Numbered from the stretch's first letter, positions 44,130-53,768 are shown. The stretch: 64,000 nt of DNA from Clostridium sp. CAG:354_28_25 (GCA_001915925.1 MNRL01000014.1:186001-250000), one strand, 5' to 3'. The notes: generated by a model from the sequence alone, not told the origin. Numbers and translations are program-made.

Positions 44130-44822
44130 TTATTGTTTTCTTGGATCTATTTTTTTAACTGCTTCATCAAATCTTCCATATGTTCCTGAAGCTTTTTCGA
44201 TTGCTTCCATTGGATCCATTCCTTTTTTGATGTTATCCATCATTTTTCCCATATGAACATATTTATAACCAATTATTTGATCATCTTTATCTAATCCAAG
44301 TTCTACTATGTATCCTTCTGTTAATTGTAAATATCTTGGTCCTTTTAATGTGCTTGAATAAATTGTTCCAACTTGTGATGTATGTCCTTTTCCTAAATCT
44401 TCAAGTCCAGCTCCTACTGGAAGTCCACCTTCTGAGAAAGCTGTTTGTGTTCTTCCATATACTATTTGTAAGAATAATTCTCTCATAGCTGTATTTATGG
44501 CATCACATACTAAGTCTGTATTTAATGCTTCTAATATTGTTTTTCCTGTTAAGATTTCTCCTGCCATAGCTGCTGAATGTGTCATTCCTGAACATCCAAT
44601 TGTTTCGATTAAAGCTTCTTGAATTACACCATCTTTTACATTTAATGTTAATTTACAAGCTCCTTGTTGTGGTGCACACCATCCAATACCATGTGTTAAA
44701 CCAGATATATCTTTTATTTCTTTTGCTTTAACCCATTTACCTTCTTCTGGTATTGGTGCTGGTCCATGGTTTACTCCTTTTGCAACTGTGCACATTTCTT
44801 CTAATTCCTTTGAATATATCAT
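44130..44822 (-). CDS. NifU/IscU-like iron-sulfur scaffold protein
   Basis: 230 residues from the ATG of MIYSKELEEM, which follows AAAGGAG by 8 bases. The NifU_N-like core has GWCAPQQGACKLTLNV, ETIGCSGMTHSAAMAGEIL and TDLVCDAIN, giving several conserved cysteines as cluster ligands. It is longer than a normal IscU (about 130-150 residues), with an extra C-terminal region. It probably holds an iron-sulfur cluster for the GGGtGRT protein. No nifS/iscS gene is adjacent. Confidence 0.85.
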   Translation of the reverse strand: MIYSKELEEMCTVAKGVNHGPAPIPEEGKWVKAKEIKDISGLTHGIGWCAPQQGACKLTLNVKDGVIQEALIETIGCSGMTHSAAMAGEILTGKTILEALNTDLVCDAINTAMRELFLQIVYGRTQTAFSEGGLPVGAGLEDLGKGHTSQVGTIYSSTLKGPRYLQLTEGYIVELGLDKDDQIIGYKYVHMGKMMDNIKKGMDPMEAIEKASGTYGRFDEAVKKIDPRKQ

Positions 44823-44846
44823 TTCTATTTCTCCTTTCACCTTTTA

Positions 44847-45581
44847 TTAGTATCTTTTTTTGGTATTTATAATTTGATTTTTACTTTTTGGTTTACTTTC
44901 TACAATTATATATTTTTTGTCATGCGGCCAAAATTCGCTTTCCTTTTCTAGTTCGTAAAGCTCTTCCATTCTTTCTTCTTTTCTTGATTTTGTTGGCGCA
45001 TCTTTTTCGAAATTAACTAAATTCTTATTAGGGGTTGCATATAAGGATTCCTCGTATACATCTACCTTTCTATTAGAATTTTCTTCTTTATCTATATAAT
45101 CCAAAACCATTTGTTTTTCTCTTTTACTATAAGAATTTAATCCGGTTTTTAAATATTTATATCTAAAAACTAAATGCCTATCATAATTACTATATGGGGA
45201 AGTTGCCAAGTTTTCAAAGCCATATTCTACTTTAAAAGTATAATCAGCTATCGAAATTACAATATTGGTCCATAAAGCTCCATTTATTGCTATATATTCT
45301 TTTCTTAACTTTTTTATAATTCCATACAAATCGTCAGCCATCTTAAAATATGAATTTTCATCTAAGTTAAACTTATTTGGTACTTCATATACATTAATAG
45401 GCTCTCTTTTTAATATTCCCTTTGGAATATAATAAAAATACATTTCTCCAGTTTCTAAGCTATTTCTTCCATCTATAACTGATGCATATAAAAATATCTT
45501 ATTCCATTTTTCTGGTATCATGTCAAATAGACTATGTTGTATTTCTTTGTATAGTTCTTTCATCCTGGCCGAAGTTGACAC
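44847..45581 (-). CDS. YezG/DUF600-like protein (immunity-protein family)
   Basis: About 244 residues from the GTG that follows GGGGGG by 7 bases; the ATG five codons upstream has no ribosome site. GEMYFYYIPKG, LWTNIVISIADYTFKVEYGFENL and HLVFRYKYLK match the YezG/DUF600 family, members of which neutralise YeeF-type toxins in Bacillus. No toxin gene is near. It has a charged C-terminal extension of about 90 residues. It sits between gpmI and the NifU-like gene, both on the same strand, so it may have another role here. Confidence 0.65.
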   Translation of the reverse strand: MSTSARMKELYKEIQHSLFDMIPEKWNKIFLYASVIDGRNSLETGEMYFYYIPKGILKREPINVYEVPNKFNLDENSYFKMADDLYGIIKKLRKEYIAINGALWTNIVISIADYTFKVEYGFENLATSPYSNYDRHLVFRYKYLKTGLNSYSKREKQMVLDYIDKEENSNRKVDVYEESLYATPNKNLVNFEKDAPTKSRKEERMEELYELEKESEFWPHDKKYIIVESKPKSKNQIINTKKRY

Positions 45582-45609
45582 TGTATTTCCCCCCATAAGT
45601 TTTCATATT

Positions 45610-47142
45610 TTATTCTTTTACAATTAAACTTTCTCCAGTCATTTCAGCTGGCTTTTCTAGTCCCATAATATCTAACATTGTTGGTGCTAAATCTGCCAAT
45701 TTTCCTTCTTTTAATTTTACATCTTTCATTCCAACTAAAACTAATGGAACTAAATTTGTTGTATGAGCAGTATGTGGCTCACCAGTTTTATAATCTATCA
45801 TTTGTTCTGCATTACCATGGTCTGCAGTAATTATTAATACTCCATTTTGTGCTTCTACTGCATCAACTACTCTTTTTACACAAGTATCTATTGTTTCTAT
45901 TGCTTTTATAGCAGCATCTAGATTTCCTGTGTGTCCTACCATATCTGGATTTGCATAATTTAAAATGATTGTATCATATTTTTTAGAGTTTATCGCATCA
46001 ACAACTTTGTCTGTAACTTCTATTGCACTCATTTCTGGTTTCATATCATATGTTTCTACTTTTGGTGAAGGTACTAATATTCTATCTTCTCCTGGATATT
46101 GTTTTTCTTCCCCACCATTAAAGAAAAATGTAACATGTGCATATTTTTCTGTTTCTGCAATTCTTAATTGATTTAAACCTTGTTTGCTTACATATTCTCC
46201 AAATGTATTTACTAATCTTTGTGGCTTGAATGCAACTTTTACATTTGGCATTGTTTCGTCATATTGTGTAAAGCAAACATAATCTAAATTCATTTTCTTT
46301 GTTTCGAACTCATTAAAATCTGGATCTACTAATGTTCTTGTTATCTCTCTTGCTCTATCTGGTCTAAAGTTAAAGAATATTACAGAATCATTATCTTCTA
46401 TTGTTGCAACAGGTGTATCTCCATTGCAAATAACTGTTGGTTCTATAAATTCGTCAAAAACCTCTTTTTGGTATGAACTTTCTACTGCAGCTATTGCACT
46501 TGTTGCTTTTATACCATTTCCATTTACCATTGCATCATATGCTTTTTGAATTCTATTCCATCTTTTATCTCTATCCATGGCATAGAATCTACCAGAAATA
46601 GTAGCAATTTTTCCTACACCTTTTTCTTTCATTTTTTCTTCTAATTGTGCAATATAACTTTCCCCAGATGTTGGAGCTGTATCCCTACCATCTGTAAAAC
46701 AGTGTACATATACATTTTCGAAGTCTTTTCTTTTTGCTAATTCTAAAATTGCAAATAAATGACGAATATGGCTATGAACCCCTCCATCTGATACTAAGCC
46801 TAGTATATGCAATTTTGAATTATTTTTCTTACAATTTTCTATTGCTTCTACTAGTTCTGGTATTGTGAAAAAGTCACCATCTTCTATTGATTTAGTAATT
46901 TTAGTTAATTCTTGATAAACTATTCTACCAGCACCTATGTTTGTGTGACCTACTTCAGAATTTCCCATTTGTCCTTCTGGAAGTCCTACACTTAGTTCAC
47001 TTGCATGAATATCTGTTGTTGGCCATATTTTCATTAGTCTATCTATATTAGGTGTATTTGCAAGCTCAACAGCATTTCCATCTTTATTACTGTTTTCGCC
47101 AAATCCATCTAATATCATTAGCATTGTTAGCTTATCTTTCAT
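45610..47142 (-). CDS. gpmI: 2,3-bisphosphoglycerate-independent phosphoglycerate mutase
   Basis: 510 residues. A manganese-dependent enzyme that converts 3-phosphoglycerate to 2-phosphoglycerate. The catalytic serine is in MGNSEVGHTNIGAGR near residue 60, with metal ligands in MILDGFGEN, TADHGNAEQM and HTAHTTN. It lies 15 bases after tpiA in the gapA-pgk-tpiA-gpmI run. Confidence 0.97.
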   Translation of the reverse strand: MKDKLTMLMILDGFGENSNKDGNAVELANTPNIDRLMKIWPTTDIHASELSVGLPEGQMGNSEVGHTNIGAGRIVYQELTKITKSIEDGDFFTIPELVEAIENCKKNNSKLHILGLVSDGGVHSHIRHLFAILELAKRKDFENVYVHCFTDGRDTAPTSGESYIAQLEEKMKEKGVGKIATISGRFYAMDRDKRWNRIQKAYDAMVNGNGIKATSAIAAVESSYQKEVFDEFIEPTVICNGDTPVATIEDNDSVIFFNFRPDRAREITRTLVDPDFNEFETKKMNLDYVCFTQYDETMPNVKVAFKPQRLVNTFGEYVSKQGLNQLRIAETEKYAHVTFFFNGGEEKQYPGEDRILVPSPKVETYDMKPEMSAIEVTDKVVDAINSKKYDTIILNYANPDMVGHTGNLDAAIKAIETIDTCVKRVVDAVEAQNGVLIITADHGNAEQMIDYKTGEPHTAHTTNLVPLVLVGMKDVKLKEGKLADLAPTMLDIMGLEKPAEMTGESLIVKE

Positions 47143-47157
47143 ACTTTGTTACCATCC

Positions 47158-47910
47158 TTACTTATCAAAATTTACTATTTTAGCGAATTCGTCAGCTTTT
47201 AGGCTTGCTCCACCAACTAGTCCACCATCAATATCTGATGTTGTAAATAGTTCTTTTGCATTTCCTGACTTAACGCTTCCGCCATATTGTATTATAACTC
47301 TATCTGCTACTTCTTGTCCATAATTTTTTGCTATCTCTTTTCTAATTTCTTTTATAGAGTTATTAGCATCTTCTGATGTTGCTGTTTTTCCTGTTCCTAT
47401 AGCCCAAATTGGTTCATATGCTATTATTGTTCCTTCTACTTGTTCTTTAGAAAGTCCTTCTAATGCTAATCTTGTTTGTGTTGTTATTACATTAGTTGTC
47501 TCTCCAGCTTCTTTTTGCTCTAGAGTTTCCCCAACACATACTATTGGTTTTAATCCATATTTATGTGCTGCTTTTACTTTTTTATTTACAGTTTCGTCTG
47601 TTTCTGCAAAATATTGTCTTCTTTCTGAATGTCCTATAATAACATATTCTACACCAATTGATTTAAGCATTGGTCCAGAAACTTCACCTGTATATGCTCC
47701 TTTTTCTTCAAAGTGCATATTTTGTGCTCCTATTTTTATATTTGTATTTTGTGCAGTTAAAATAGCATAAAATAAATCTGTATATGGAACACATAAAATG
47801 ACTTCGTTTTCTGTATCTTTTACTAATTTTGCTAATTCGTCTACACATGATATTGCTTCATTTGGAAGCATATTCATTTTCCAGTTACCAGCAATTACTT
47901 TTCTACGCAT
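47158..47910 (-). CDS. tpiA: Triosephosphate isomerase
   Basis: 250 residues. TIM-barrel enzyme interconverting dihydroxyacetone phosphate and glyceraldehyde 3-phosphate. GNWKMNM (Asn and Lys of the active site), GHSERRQ (catalytic His) and YEPIWAIGTGKTA (catalytic Glu and loop 6) are all present. It follows pgk by 23 bases with AGGAGG before its ATG. Confidence 0.97.
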   Translation of the reverse strand: MRRKVIAGNWKMNMLPNEAISCVDELAKLVKDTENEVILCVPYTDLFYAILTAQNTNIKIGAQNMHFEEKGAYTGEVSGPMLKSIGVEYVIIGHSERRQYFAETDETVNKKVKAAHKYGLKPIVCVGETLEQKEAGETTNVITTQTRLALEGLSKEQVEGTIIAYEPIWAIGTGKTATSEDANNSIKEIRKEIAKNYGQEVADRVIIQYGGSVKSGNAKELFTTSDIDGGLVGGASLKADEFAKIVNFDK

Positions 47911-47933
47911 ATTTTATTCCTCCTAATATTAAA

Positions 47934-49118
47934 TTATTTATCCATTAAACATTCTATTCCTGGTAATTTCTTTCCTTCTATAAATTCTAGTGAAGCTCCT
48001 CCGCCTGTAGAAATATGTGTCATTTTATCAGAAAGTCCAGCTTTCTTTATAGCTGCAGCTGAATCTCCACCACCAATTACTGTAACAGCATCGATTTCTG
48101 CTAAAGTATTAGCTATAGCATTTGTTCCTACAGCAAATTGATCAAATTCAAATAAACCTACTGGTCCATTCCATAATACTGTTGCTGCATTTTTTAATTC
48201 GTCTGTGTACATTTTTATTGTTTCTGTACCAATATCAAATCCTTCCCATCCGTCTGGAATTTCTTTATAGCTTACTACTTTGCTTTCTGTATCTTCTTTA
48301 AATTCTTTTCCTACTTTTGTATCTACTGGAAGCATGAATTTAACACCTTTATCTTTAGCTTTCTTTAATAAGTTTTGTGCTAAATCTAATTTATCTTCTT
48401 CGCAAATAGAATTTCCTACTGTATATCCCATTGATCTGAAGAATGTATATGCCATTGCTCCACCAATCATTAATGTATCTACTTTTTCTAATAAACTGTC
48501 AATTACACCTATTTTATCAGAAACTTTCTTTCCTCCTAAAATAGCTACAAATGGTCTTTTTGGATTGTTTATTGCATCTCCTAAGAATTTTAATTCTTTT
48601 TCGATTAAGAATCCGCTTACTGCTGGTAAATAATCAGCAATTCCTGCTGTTGAGGCATGTGCTCTGTGAGCTGTACCAAATGCATCATTTACAAATACTT
48701 CTGCCATATCCGCAAATTTCTTAGCTAATTCTGGATCATTTTTTTCTTCACCTGGTTCAAATCTTACATTTTCTAGTAGCATTACTTCACCTGGTTTTAA
48801 TTCTTTTGCTAATTTTTGAGCATCTTCACCAACTACATCTTTTGCAAGTTTTACTTCTTGTCCTAATAATTTTGATAATTCTTTTGCAACTGGTGCTAAA
48901 GACATTTCTGGAACAACTTGTCCCTTTGGTCTTCCTAAATGAGAACATAAGATTACTGCACAATTTTGTTCTAATAAATATTTGATTGTTGGTAATGCTG
49001 CAACGATTCTTGTGTTATCTCTTATTGTTCCATCCTCTAATAATGGTACATTAAAATCACATCTTTCGATTACTTTTTTTCCTTTTAAGTCAATATCTCT
49101 AACTGTTTTTTTACTCAT
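47934..49118 (-). CDS. pgk: Phosphoglycerate kinase
   Basis: 394 residues from the ATG of MSKKTVRDID, which follows AAAGGAG; upstream starts have no ribosome site. It transfers phosphate from 1,3-bisphosphoglycerate to ADP. The N-terminal RCDFNVPL, SHLGRPKG and C-terminal GGGDSAAAIKKAG motifs are intact. It follows gapA after a 271-base spacer full of hairpins. Confidence 0.97.
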   Translation of the reverse strand: MSKKTVRDIDLKGKKVIERCDFNVPLLEDGTIRDNTRIVAALPTIKYLLEQNCAVILCSHLGRPKGQVVPEMSLAPVAKELSKLLGQEVKLAKDVVGEDAQKLAKELKPGEVMLLENVRFEPGEEKNDPELAKKFADMAEVFVNDAFGTAHRAHASTAGIADYLPAVSGFLIEKELKFLGDAINNPKRPFVAILGGKKVSDKIGVIDSLLEKVDTLMIGGAMAYTFFRSMGYTVGNSICEEDKLDLAQNLLKKAKDKGVKFMLPVDTKVGKEFKEDTESKVVSYKEIPDGWEGFDIGTETIKMYTDELKNAATVLWNGPVGLFEFDQFAVGTNAIANTLAEIDAVTVIGGGDSAAAIKKAGLSDKMTHISTGGGASLEFIEGKKLPGIECLMDK

Positions 49119-49250
49119 AAAAAATTCACTCCTTTTATTTAATAAAACTTTTATGACAAGCACATGCATATATTCCGCTTTAACAAATCAAAGCTTTCAT
49201 CAGTGGATTAACTTACGCATATATCCCACAAAATGAAATCAAAAATTTGG
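49119..49250. repeat. Short direct repeats in the gapA-pgk spacer
   Basis: On the minus strand ATATATGC occurs three times and TTAATCCACT twice, in the same order, reaching into the adjacent hairpin. The pgk promoter or leader must lie here. I cannot assign the repeats to a known regulator. Confidence 0.4.
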
Positions 49251-49260
49251 ATAGTGGATT

Positions 49261-49315
49261 AATTGTAAAGGTTGCATATATGTCCTTTTTAGGCACATAT
49301 GTAACCTTTACAATT
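49261..49315 (-). promoter_or_regulatory. Long hairpin in the gapA-pgk spacer
   Basis: AATTGTAAAGGTTGCATAT pairs imperfectly with ATATGTAACCTTTACAATT to give a stem of about 20 base pairs. It has no strong T-run, so it could be an RNA processing or stability element rather than a terminator. Confidence 0.5.
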
Positions 49316-49343
49316 ACATTATCTTGCCCATAATATATTAGAC

Positions 49344-49377
49344 TTTTAGAGGTTACTTTAAAAAGCAACCTCTAAAA
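49344..49377 (-). terminator. Terminator-like hairpin after gapA
   Basis: TTTTAGAGGTTAC and GCAACCTCTAAAA arms begin 12 bases after the gapA stop codon. Confidence 0.7.
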
Positions 49378-49389
49378 AATCTTAATTAA

Positions 49390-50403
49390 TTACATATTGT
49401 CTTTTGTTGACATATAGCAAGCTAAATCTACTAATTTATGAGAATATCCCCATTCATTATCATACCATGCAACTAATTTTACAAATGTATCTGTTAATTG
49501 GATACCAGCAGCTGCATCAAATATAGATGTATGTGGATCTCCTAAGAAATCTGAAGATACTACTGGTTCATCTGTATATTCTAGAATTCCTTTTAATTCG
49601 TTTTCTGAAGCTTTTTTAACTGCAGCACATATTTCTTCATATGTTGCTGGTTTTTCTAAGTTACATGTTAAATCAACTACAGAAACATCTAATGTTGGAA
49701 CTCTGAAAGACATACCTGTTAATTTTCCATTTAATGATGGGATAACTTTTCCAACTGCTTTTGCAGCACCTGTTGATGATGGGATAATATTTCCAGAAGC
49801 AGCACGTCCACCTCTCCAATCTTTTTTAGAAGCTCCATCAACTGTTTTTTGTGTTGCAGTTGTTGAATGTACTGTTGACATTAAACCATCTTTAATTCCA
49901 AAATTGTCATGAATTACTTTAGCAAGTGGTGCTAAACAGTTTGTTGTACAAGATGCGTTAGAAACAATGTTCATACTTGGATCATATGTTTCGTTGTTAA
50001 CACCCATAACAAACATTGGAGCATCTTTTGAAGGTGCACTTATAACAACTTTTTTAGCTCCAGCATCTAAGTGTGCTTGTGCTTTTTCCATTGTTGTAAA
50101 TACTCCTGAACATTCGAATACATATTCTACTCCTAATTCTCCCCATGGTACATTGTGAGGATCCATTTCATTATATACTTTTATTTCTTTTCCATTTACT
50201 ACTAAAACATTTTCTTTTGATTCAATTGTTCCATTAAATCTTCCATGCATTGTGTCATATTTTACCATATATGCCATGTAGTCTGCAGTTATAAAAGGAT
50301 CGTTTATAGCAACGATATCTACTGCATCACCTTTCTCTAAAGCTGCTTGGAATGCTAATTTTCCAATTCTTCCAAATCCGTTAAAACCTACTTTAATTGA
50401 CAT
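49390..50403 (-). CDS. gapA: Glyceraldehyde-3-phosphate dehydrogenase
   Basis: 337 residues from the ATG of MSIKVGFNG, which follows TGGAGG; a longer reading has no ribosome site. It oxidises glyceraldehyde 3-phosphate to 1,3-bisphosphoglycerate. The NAD motif GFNGFGRIGK, the catalytic SNASCTTNC and the substrate loop segment GAAKAVGKVIPSLNGK are present. It heads the glycolytic run; no CggR-type regulator gene lies upstream. Confidence 0.97.
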   Translation of the reverse strand: MSIKVGFNGFGRIGKLAFQAALEKGDAVDIVAINDPFITADYMAYMVKYDTMHGRFNGTIESKENVLVVNGKEIKVYNEMDPHNVPWGELGVEYVFECSGVFTTMEKAQAHLDAGAKKVVISAPSKDAPMFVMGVNNETYDPSMNIVSNASCTTNCLAPLAKVIHDNFGIKDGLMSTVHSTTATQKTVDGASKKDWRGGRAASGNIIPSSTGAAKAVGKVIPSLNGKLTGMSFRVPTLDVSVVDLTCNLEKPATYEEICAAVKKASENELKGILEYTDEPVVSSDFLGDPHTSIFDAAAGIQLTDTFVKLVAWYDNEWGYSHKLVDLACYMSTKDNM

Positions 50404-50484
50404 TATAATTCCTCCATTTCTTTTTTGCCTTATAGGCATGTAAAAATTTGACCTACTAATTGATCATAGTCATTCTATAACAAA

Positions 50485-50509
50485 AAAGAATACTTTTCAA
50501 GTATTCTTT
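50485..50509 (-). terminator. Terminator of dxs-ylmH
   Basis: AAAGAATACTT and AAGTATTCTTT form an 11-base-pair stem with a run of T on the minus strand, just after the ylmH stop codon. Confidence 0.8.
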
Positions 50510-50525
50510 CTCAATTCTTTACATT

Positions 50526-51326
50526 TTATACATATTTTTCTATTTTCAATATATATCTACCCTTCTGAGTATTCCCTATAATTTCACTAATTTTAAATCT
50601 TCCTTTGCCTCTAATTGATATTAAATCACCTTCATTTAGCAGCTTTGTTTGTTTTATTTCGTTTTTAAAATTTACAAATACTCGCTCTTGGTTTATTAGC
50701 TCTTTTGCTTGCATTCTAGAAGTTTTAGCAAGTTCAGCTATTATATTATCTAGCCTTAATGCAGAAACAATTATATTATATTCTTTTGTTTTTATTTCTA
50801 CTTTTTCTAATTCGTTAATTTGTATTTCTTTTATGTCCGCTTTTCTTAACCTTGTTAGTTCTCTTAAATTAGTTAATAAATATTTAACGATCTCTGGCAT
50901 TACTATTACATCTGCTCCACTTTCTTTAACTAAAATATCGCCAATCTTTTCTCGTACAACTCCTAATTTCATTATCATACCTAAATAATTTTTATGCGTA
51001 TATGTACCATATAATTCATTAGGTAAACTTATTCTTATTGCACATAACTTATTCATATATTTTTTATCTTCTATAATAAATTTAAACTTATCTGGATAAA
51101 ATACTATGATTTTTCTTTCTGCTTCCTCATATCCTCCAAAGAAAATATAATTATTAAATTTAGCTTTATTTAAAATTTCTGTACATATTCTTATTTGATA
51201 TCCATCTAAGAAATCTGTATTAGTTAGTTTGTTTTTTTGCTTTGCTTCTTCCATCTTATCTATCATTTTGGAAATAAGTATTTGTTCTTCTTTATTATGT
51301 CCCTCTAATAATTCTTTTTTATTCAT
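50526..51326 (-). CDS. ylmH: YlmH-like S4-domain RNA-binding protein
   Basis: 266 residues. The N-terminal part (about 1-100) has the YlmH-type fold (FFGGYEEAERKIIVFYPD). The C-terminal S4 domain spans about 190-250 (LRLDNIIAELAKTSRMQAKELI, VFVNFKNEIK). YlmH proteins bind RNA or ribosomes and have been linked to division genes and, in Bacillus, to rescue of stalled peptidyl-tRNA. It overlaps dxs by 8 bases. Confidence 0.85.
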   Translation of the reverse strand: MNKKELLEGHNKEEQILISKMIDKMEEAKQKNKLTNTDFLDGYQIRICTEILNKAKFNNYIFFGGYEEAERKIIVFYPDKFKFIIEDKKYMNKLCAIRISLPNELYGTYTHKNYLGMIMKLGVVREKIGDILVKESGADVIVMPEIVKYLLTNLRELTRLRKADIKEIQINELEKVEIKTKEYNIIVSALRLDNIIAELAKTSRMQAKELINQERVFVNFKNEIKQTKLLNEGDLISIRGKGRFKISEIIGNTQKGRYILKIEKYV

Positions 51327-53181
51327 AATTACTCCATTTTCTAATCATATCTAAAATACTTTCTACATCTAGTTTATAATCCTTTTCTATTTCATCTACT
51401 GTACCTTGTTTTATAAATTCATCTGGATATCCCAACATTTTTAATTCATTCGTTTTATGGTATTTCTTTAGAGCCTCTAATACAGTACTTCCTAATCCAC
51501 CTTTTATAATATTGTCTTCAATTGTTATAACTTTAGAATTTCCTATCCAGCTAATAATATTTTCTTCGTCAAAAGGCTTTAAAAATCTTGCATTTATTAC
51601 CCCTACTCCTATCCCTTCTTTTTTTAGGATATTTGAAATTTCGTATGCTCTTTGAACCATCTTGCCTAGCGCAACTATAGTATAATCATTTCCTTCTGCT
51701 AATTTTTCAGCTTTACCTAGTTCAATTTTTTCTTCTTTATCTATCTTTGTACTTTCTTCTCCACCACGTGGATATCTTATATAAATTGGTCCATTATAAT
51801 CTATAGCAAACTCTAACATATCTTCTAATTCTTTAAAGTTTTTTGGTGCCATAATAACCAAATTTGGAACTATATTAAAAAATGATAAATCTAAAATTCC
51901 TTGATGTGTCTCACCATCTGCACCTACAATTCCAGCTCTATCTGAACACAAAACCACATGCAAATTTTGCATACACACATCATGTATAACTTGATCATAT
52001 CCACGTTGATAAAACGATGCATATATTGGGACAACTGGAATAATTCCATTTGTTGCCATTCCTGCAGCCATACCTATTGCATGTCCTTCTGCTATTCCTA
52101 CATCAAAAAATCTATCTTTAAATTTTTCTGCAAAATCTTTTAACCCTGTTCCATCTTTCATAGATGCTGTTATAGCTACAATCTTTTTATTTTTTTCTGC
52201 CAAGCTTACCAATTTATCACCAAAAACTTTTGAGTAATCTTTTGACTTAGCTTTTTTAGATTTTCCAGTTTCTATTTCAAATGGACCTGTTGAATGAAAT
52301 TTATCTGGATTTTTTTCGGCAGGTTCATATCCTTTTCCTTTTCTAGTAATAACATGTATTAATTTAGGTCCATCAATATTTTTAGCAATTTTTAAAATAT
52401 TTTCTAGTTTTTCTATATTATGTCCATCAACTGGTCCTATATATGTATATCCCATATCTTCGAAAAACATATTAGATATAAAAATCTTTTTAATGCTATA
52501 TTTTAAATCTTGTACTAGCTTTATTATTTTATTGCCAAGCCAAGGAATTTTTGAAACACCTTTTTTAATTATATTATTTGATCTTTTATAAAATCTCTTG
52601 CTTCTTATTTTGCTTAAGAAATTAGATATTCCTCCAACATTTTTAGAAATACTCATTTCATTATCATTTAAGATAATTATAAAATTGGTTTTAGAACTTC
52701 CCCCATCATTTAAAGCTTCTAATGCCATTCCACCTGTTAATGCTCCATCCCCTATAACTGCAACAATTTGATAATTATCTTTTTTTATATCTCTTGCTCT
52801 TGCCATTCCTATAGCTGCAGAAATAGATGTACTACTATGCCCAGTATTAAATGTATCATATTCTGATTCTTCCCTTTTTGGGAAACCAGCTATACCATTC
52901 CTTTTTCTTAAAGAATTCATTTTATCTTTTCTACCAGTAAGAATTTTATGAACATATGTCTGATGACCTACATCCCAAACTATTTTATCTTTAGGTGCAT
53001 TAAACACTGAATGTAGTGCTATTGTAAGTTCTACAACCCCTAAATTTGAAGCTAAATGTCCTCCATTATTTGATACAACATTTAGTATTTCTTTTCTTAT
53101 TTCTGCTGATAACTTTTCTTTTTCTTTTATATCAAGTTTTTTTAAATCCTCTGGTAAGTTTATATTTTCGATTTCACTCAT
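51319..53181 (-). CDS. dxs: 1-deoxy-D-xylulose-5-phosphate synthase
   Basis: 620 residues. Thiamine-diphosphate enzyme that joins pyruvate and glyceraldehyde 3-phosphate, the first step of the MEP isoprenoid pathway. VWDVGHQTYVHKILTGR, GDGALTGGMALEALN (cofactor motif) and the DRAG segment in SDRAGIVGADGETHQG are all present. Length is normal. AGGAG lies before the ATG. It is divergent from tsaE and coupled to ylmH. Confidence 0.96.
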   Translation of the reverse strand: MSEIENINLPEDLKKLDIKEKEKLSAEIRKEILNVVSNNGGHLASNLGVVELTIALHSVFNAPKDKIVWDVGHQTYVHKILTGRKDKMNSLRKRNGIAGFPKREESEYDTFNTGHSSTSISAAIGMARARDIKKDNYQIVAVIGDGALTGGMALEALNDGGSSKTNFIIILNDNEMSISKNVGGISNFLSKIRSKRFYKRSNNIIKKGVSKIPWLGNKIIKLVQDLKYSIKKIFISNMFFEDMGYTYIGPVDGHNIEKLENILKIAKNIDGPKLIHVITRKGKGYEPAEKNPDKFHSTGPFEIETGKSKKAKSKDYSKVFGDKLVSLAEKNKKIVAITASMKDGTGLKDFAEKFKDRFFDVGIAEGHAIGMAAGMATNGIIPVVPIYASFYQRGYDQVIHDVCMQNLHVVLCSDRAGIVGADGETHQGILDLSFFNIVPNLVIMAPKNFKELEDMLEFAIDYNGPIYIRYPRGGEESTKIDKEEKIELGKAEKLAEGNDYTIVALGKMVQRAYEISNILKKEGIGVGVINARFLKPFDEENIISWIGNSKVITIEDNIIKGGLGSTVLEALKKYHKTNELKMLGYPDEFIKQGTVDEIEKDYKLDVESILDMIRKWSNYE

Positions 53182-53268
53182 AATTTTCTCCTAGTTTCTA
53201 TTATTTTGCAGTATCAATATAGTATCATATTTTTCTACAAATTTCCATATAATTAGCCTCTGATTTTC

Positions 53269-53297
53269 TTTACAAATGTTTTTGCATCTTATATAAT
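53269..53297 (+). promoter_or_regulatory. Sigma-A promoter of the tsaE operon
   Basis: TTTACA at 53269-53274 and TATAAT at 53292-53297 are separated by 17 bases. The tsaE ATG lies 22 bases downstream, after AAAGGAG. Confidence 0.85.
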
Positions 53298-53319
53298 TAA
53301 GAAGCAAAGGAGAAAAAAT

Positions 53320-53766
53320 ATGACAAAATTTATTTCACATTCTGAAGAAGAAACAAAGAAATTAGCACAAAAAATCGCTTCTAACTCAAAAAAAGGAGAT
53401 ATTATCGTTTTATGTGGCGAACTTGGTTCTGGAAAAACTAAATTTACAGAAGGTTTTTTAGAATATTTTAATTTACAAGACGAATTATCAAGTCCTACTT
53501 TTACTATTGTAAACGAATACGATACTCCTGATTTTCCAATCTATCATTTTGATGTTTATAGATTAGAAGATACAGATGAATTTTATGCAATTGGTGGAGA
53601 CGAATATTTTCAGGCTGGTATTTGCATAATCGAATGGGGCGAAAAAATCGAAGAACTTTTACCTGAATCTTATTTAAAGATTTCTTTTTCTAGAGATTTT
53701 GAAGATTCTGACATTCGTATTTTAACTATGGAATGTTTTGGCGAATATAAATTAAAGGAAGTGTAA
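53320..53766 (+). CDS. tsaE: tRNA t6A-modification ATPase TsaE
   Basis: 148 residues. P-loop ATPase required with TsaB and TsaD to make threonylcarbamoyl-adenosine at position 37 of ANN-reading tRNAs. Walker A is GELGSGKTKFTEG near residues 36-48. SSPTFTIVNEY and FDVYRLED are the family switch segments, and IIEWGEK follows. It is first in the operon, 2 bases before tsaB. Confidence 0.94.
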   Translation: MTKFISHSEEETKKLAQKIASNSKKGDIIVLCGELGSGKTKFTEGFLEYFNLQDELSSPTFTIVNEYDTPDFPIYHFDVYRLEDTDEFYAIGGDEYFQAGICIIEWGEKIEELLPESYLKISFSRDFEDSDIRILTMECFGEYKLKEV

Positions 53767-53768
53767 AA

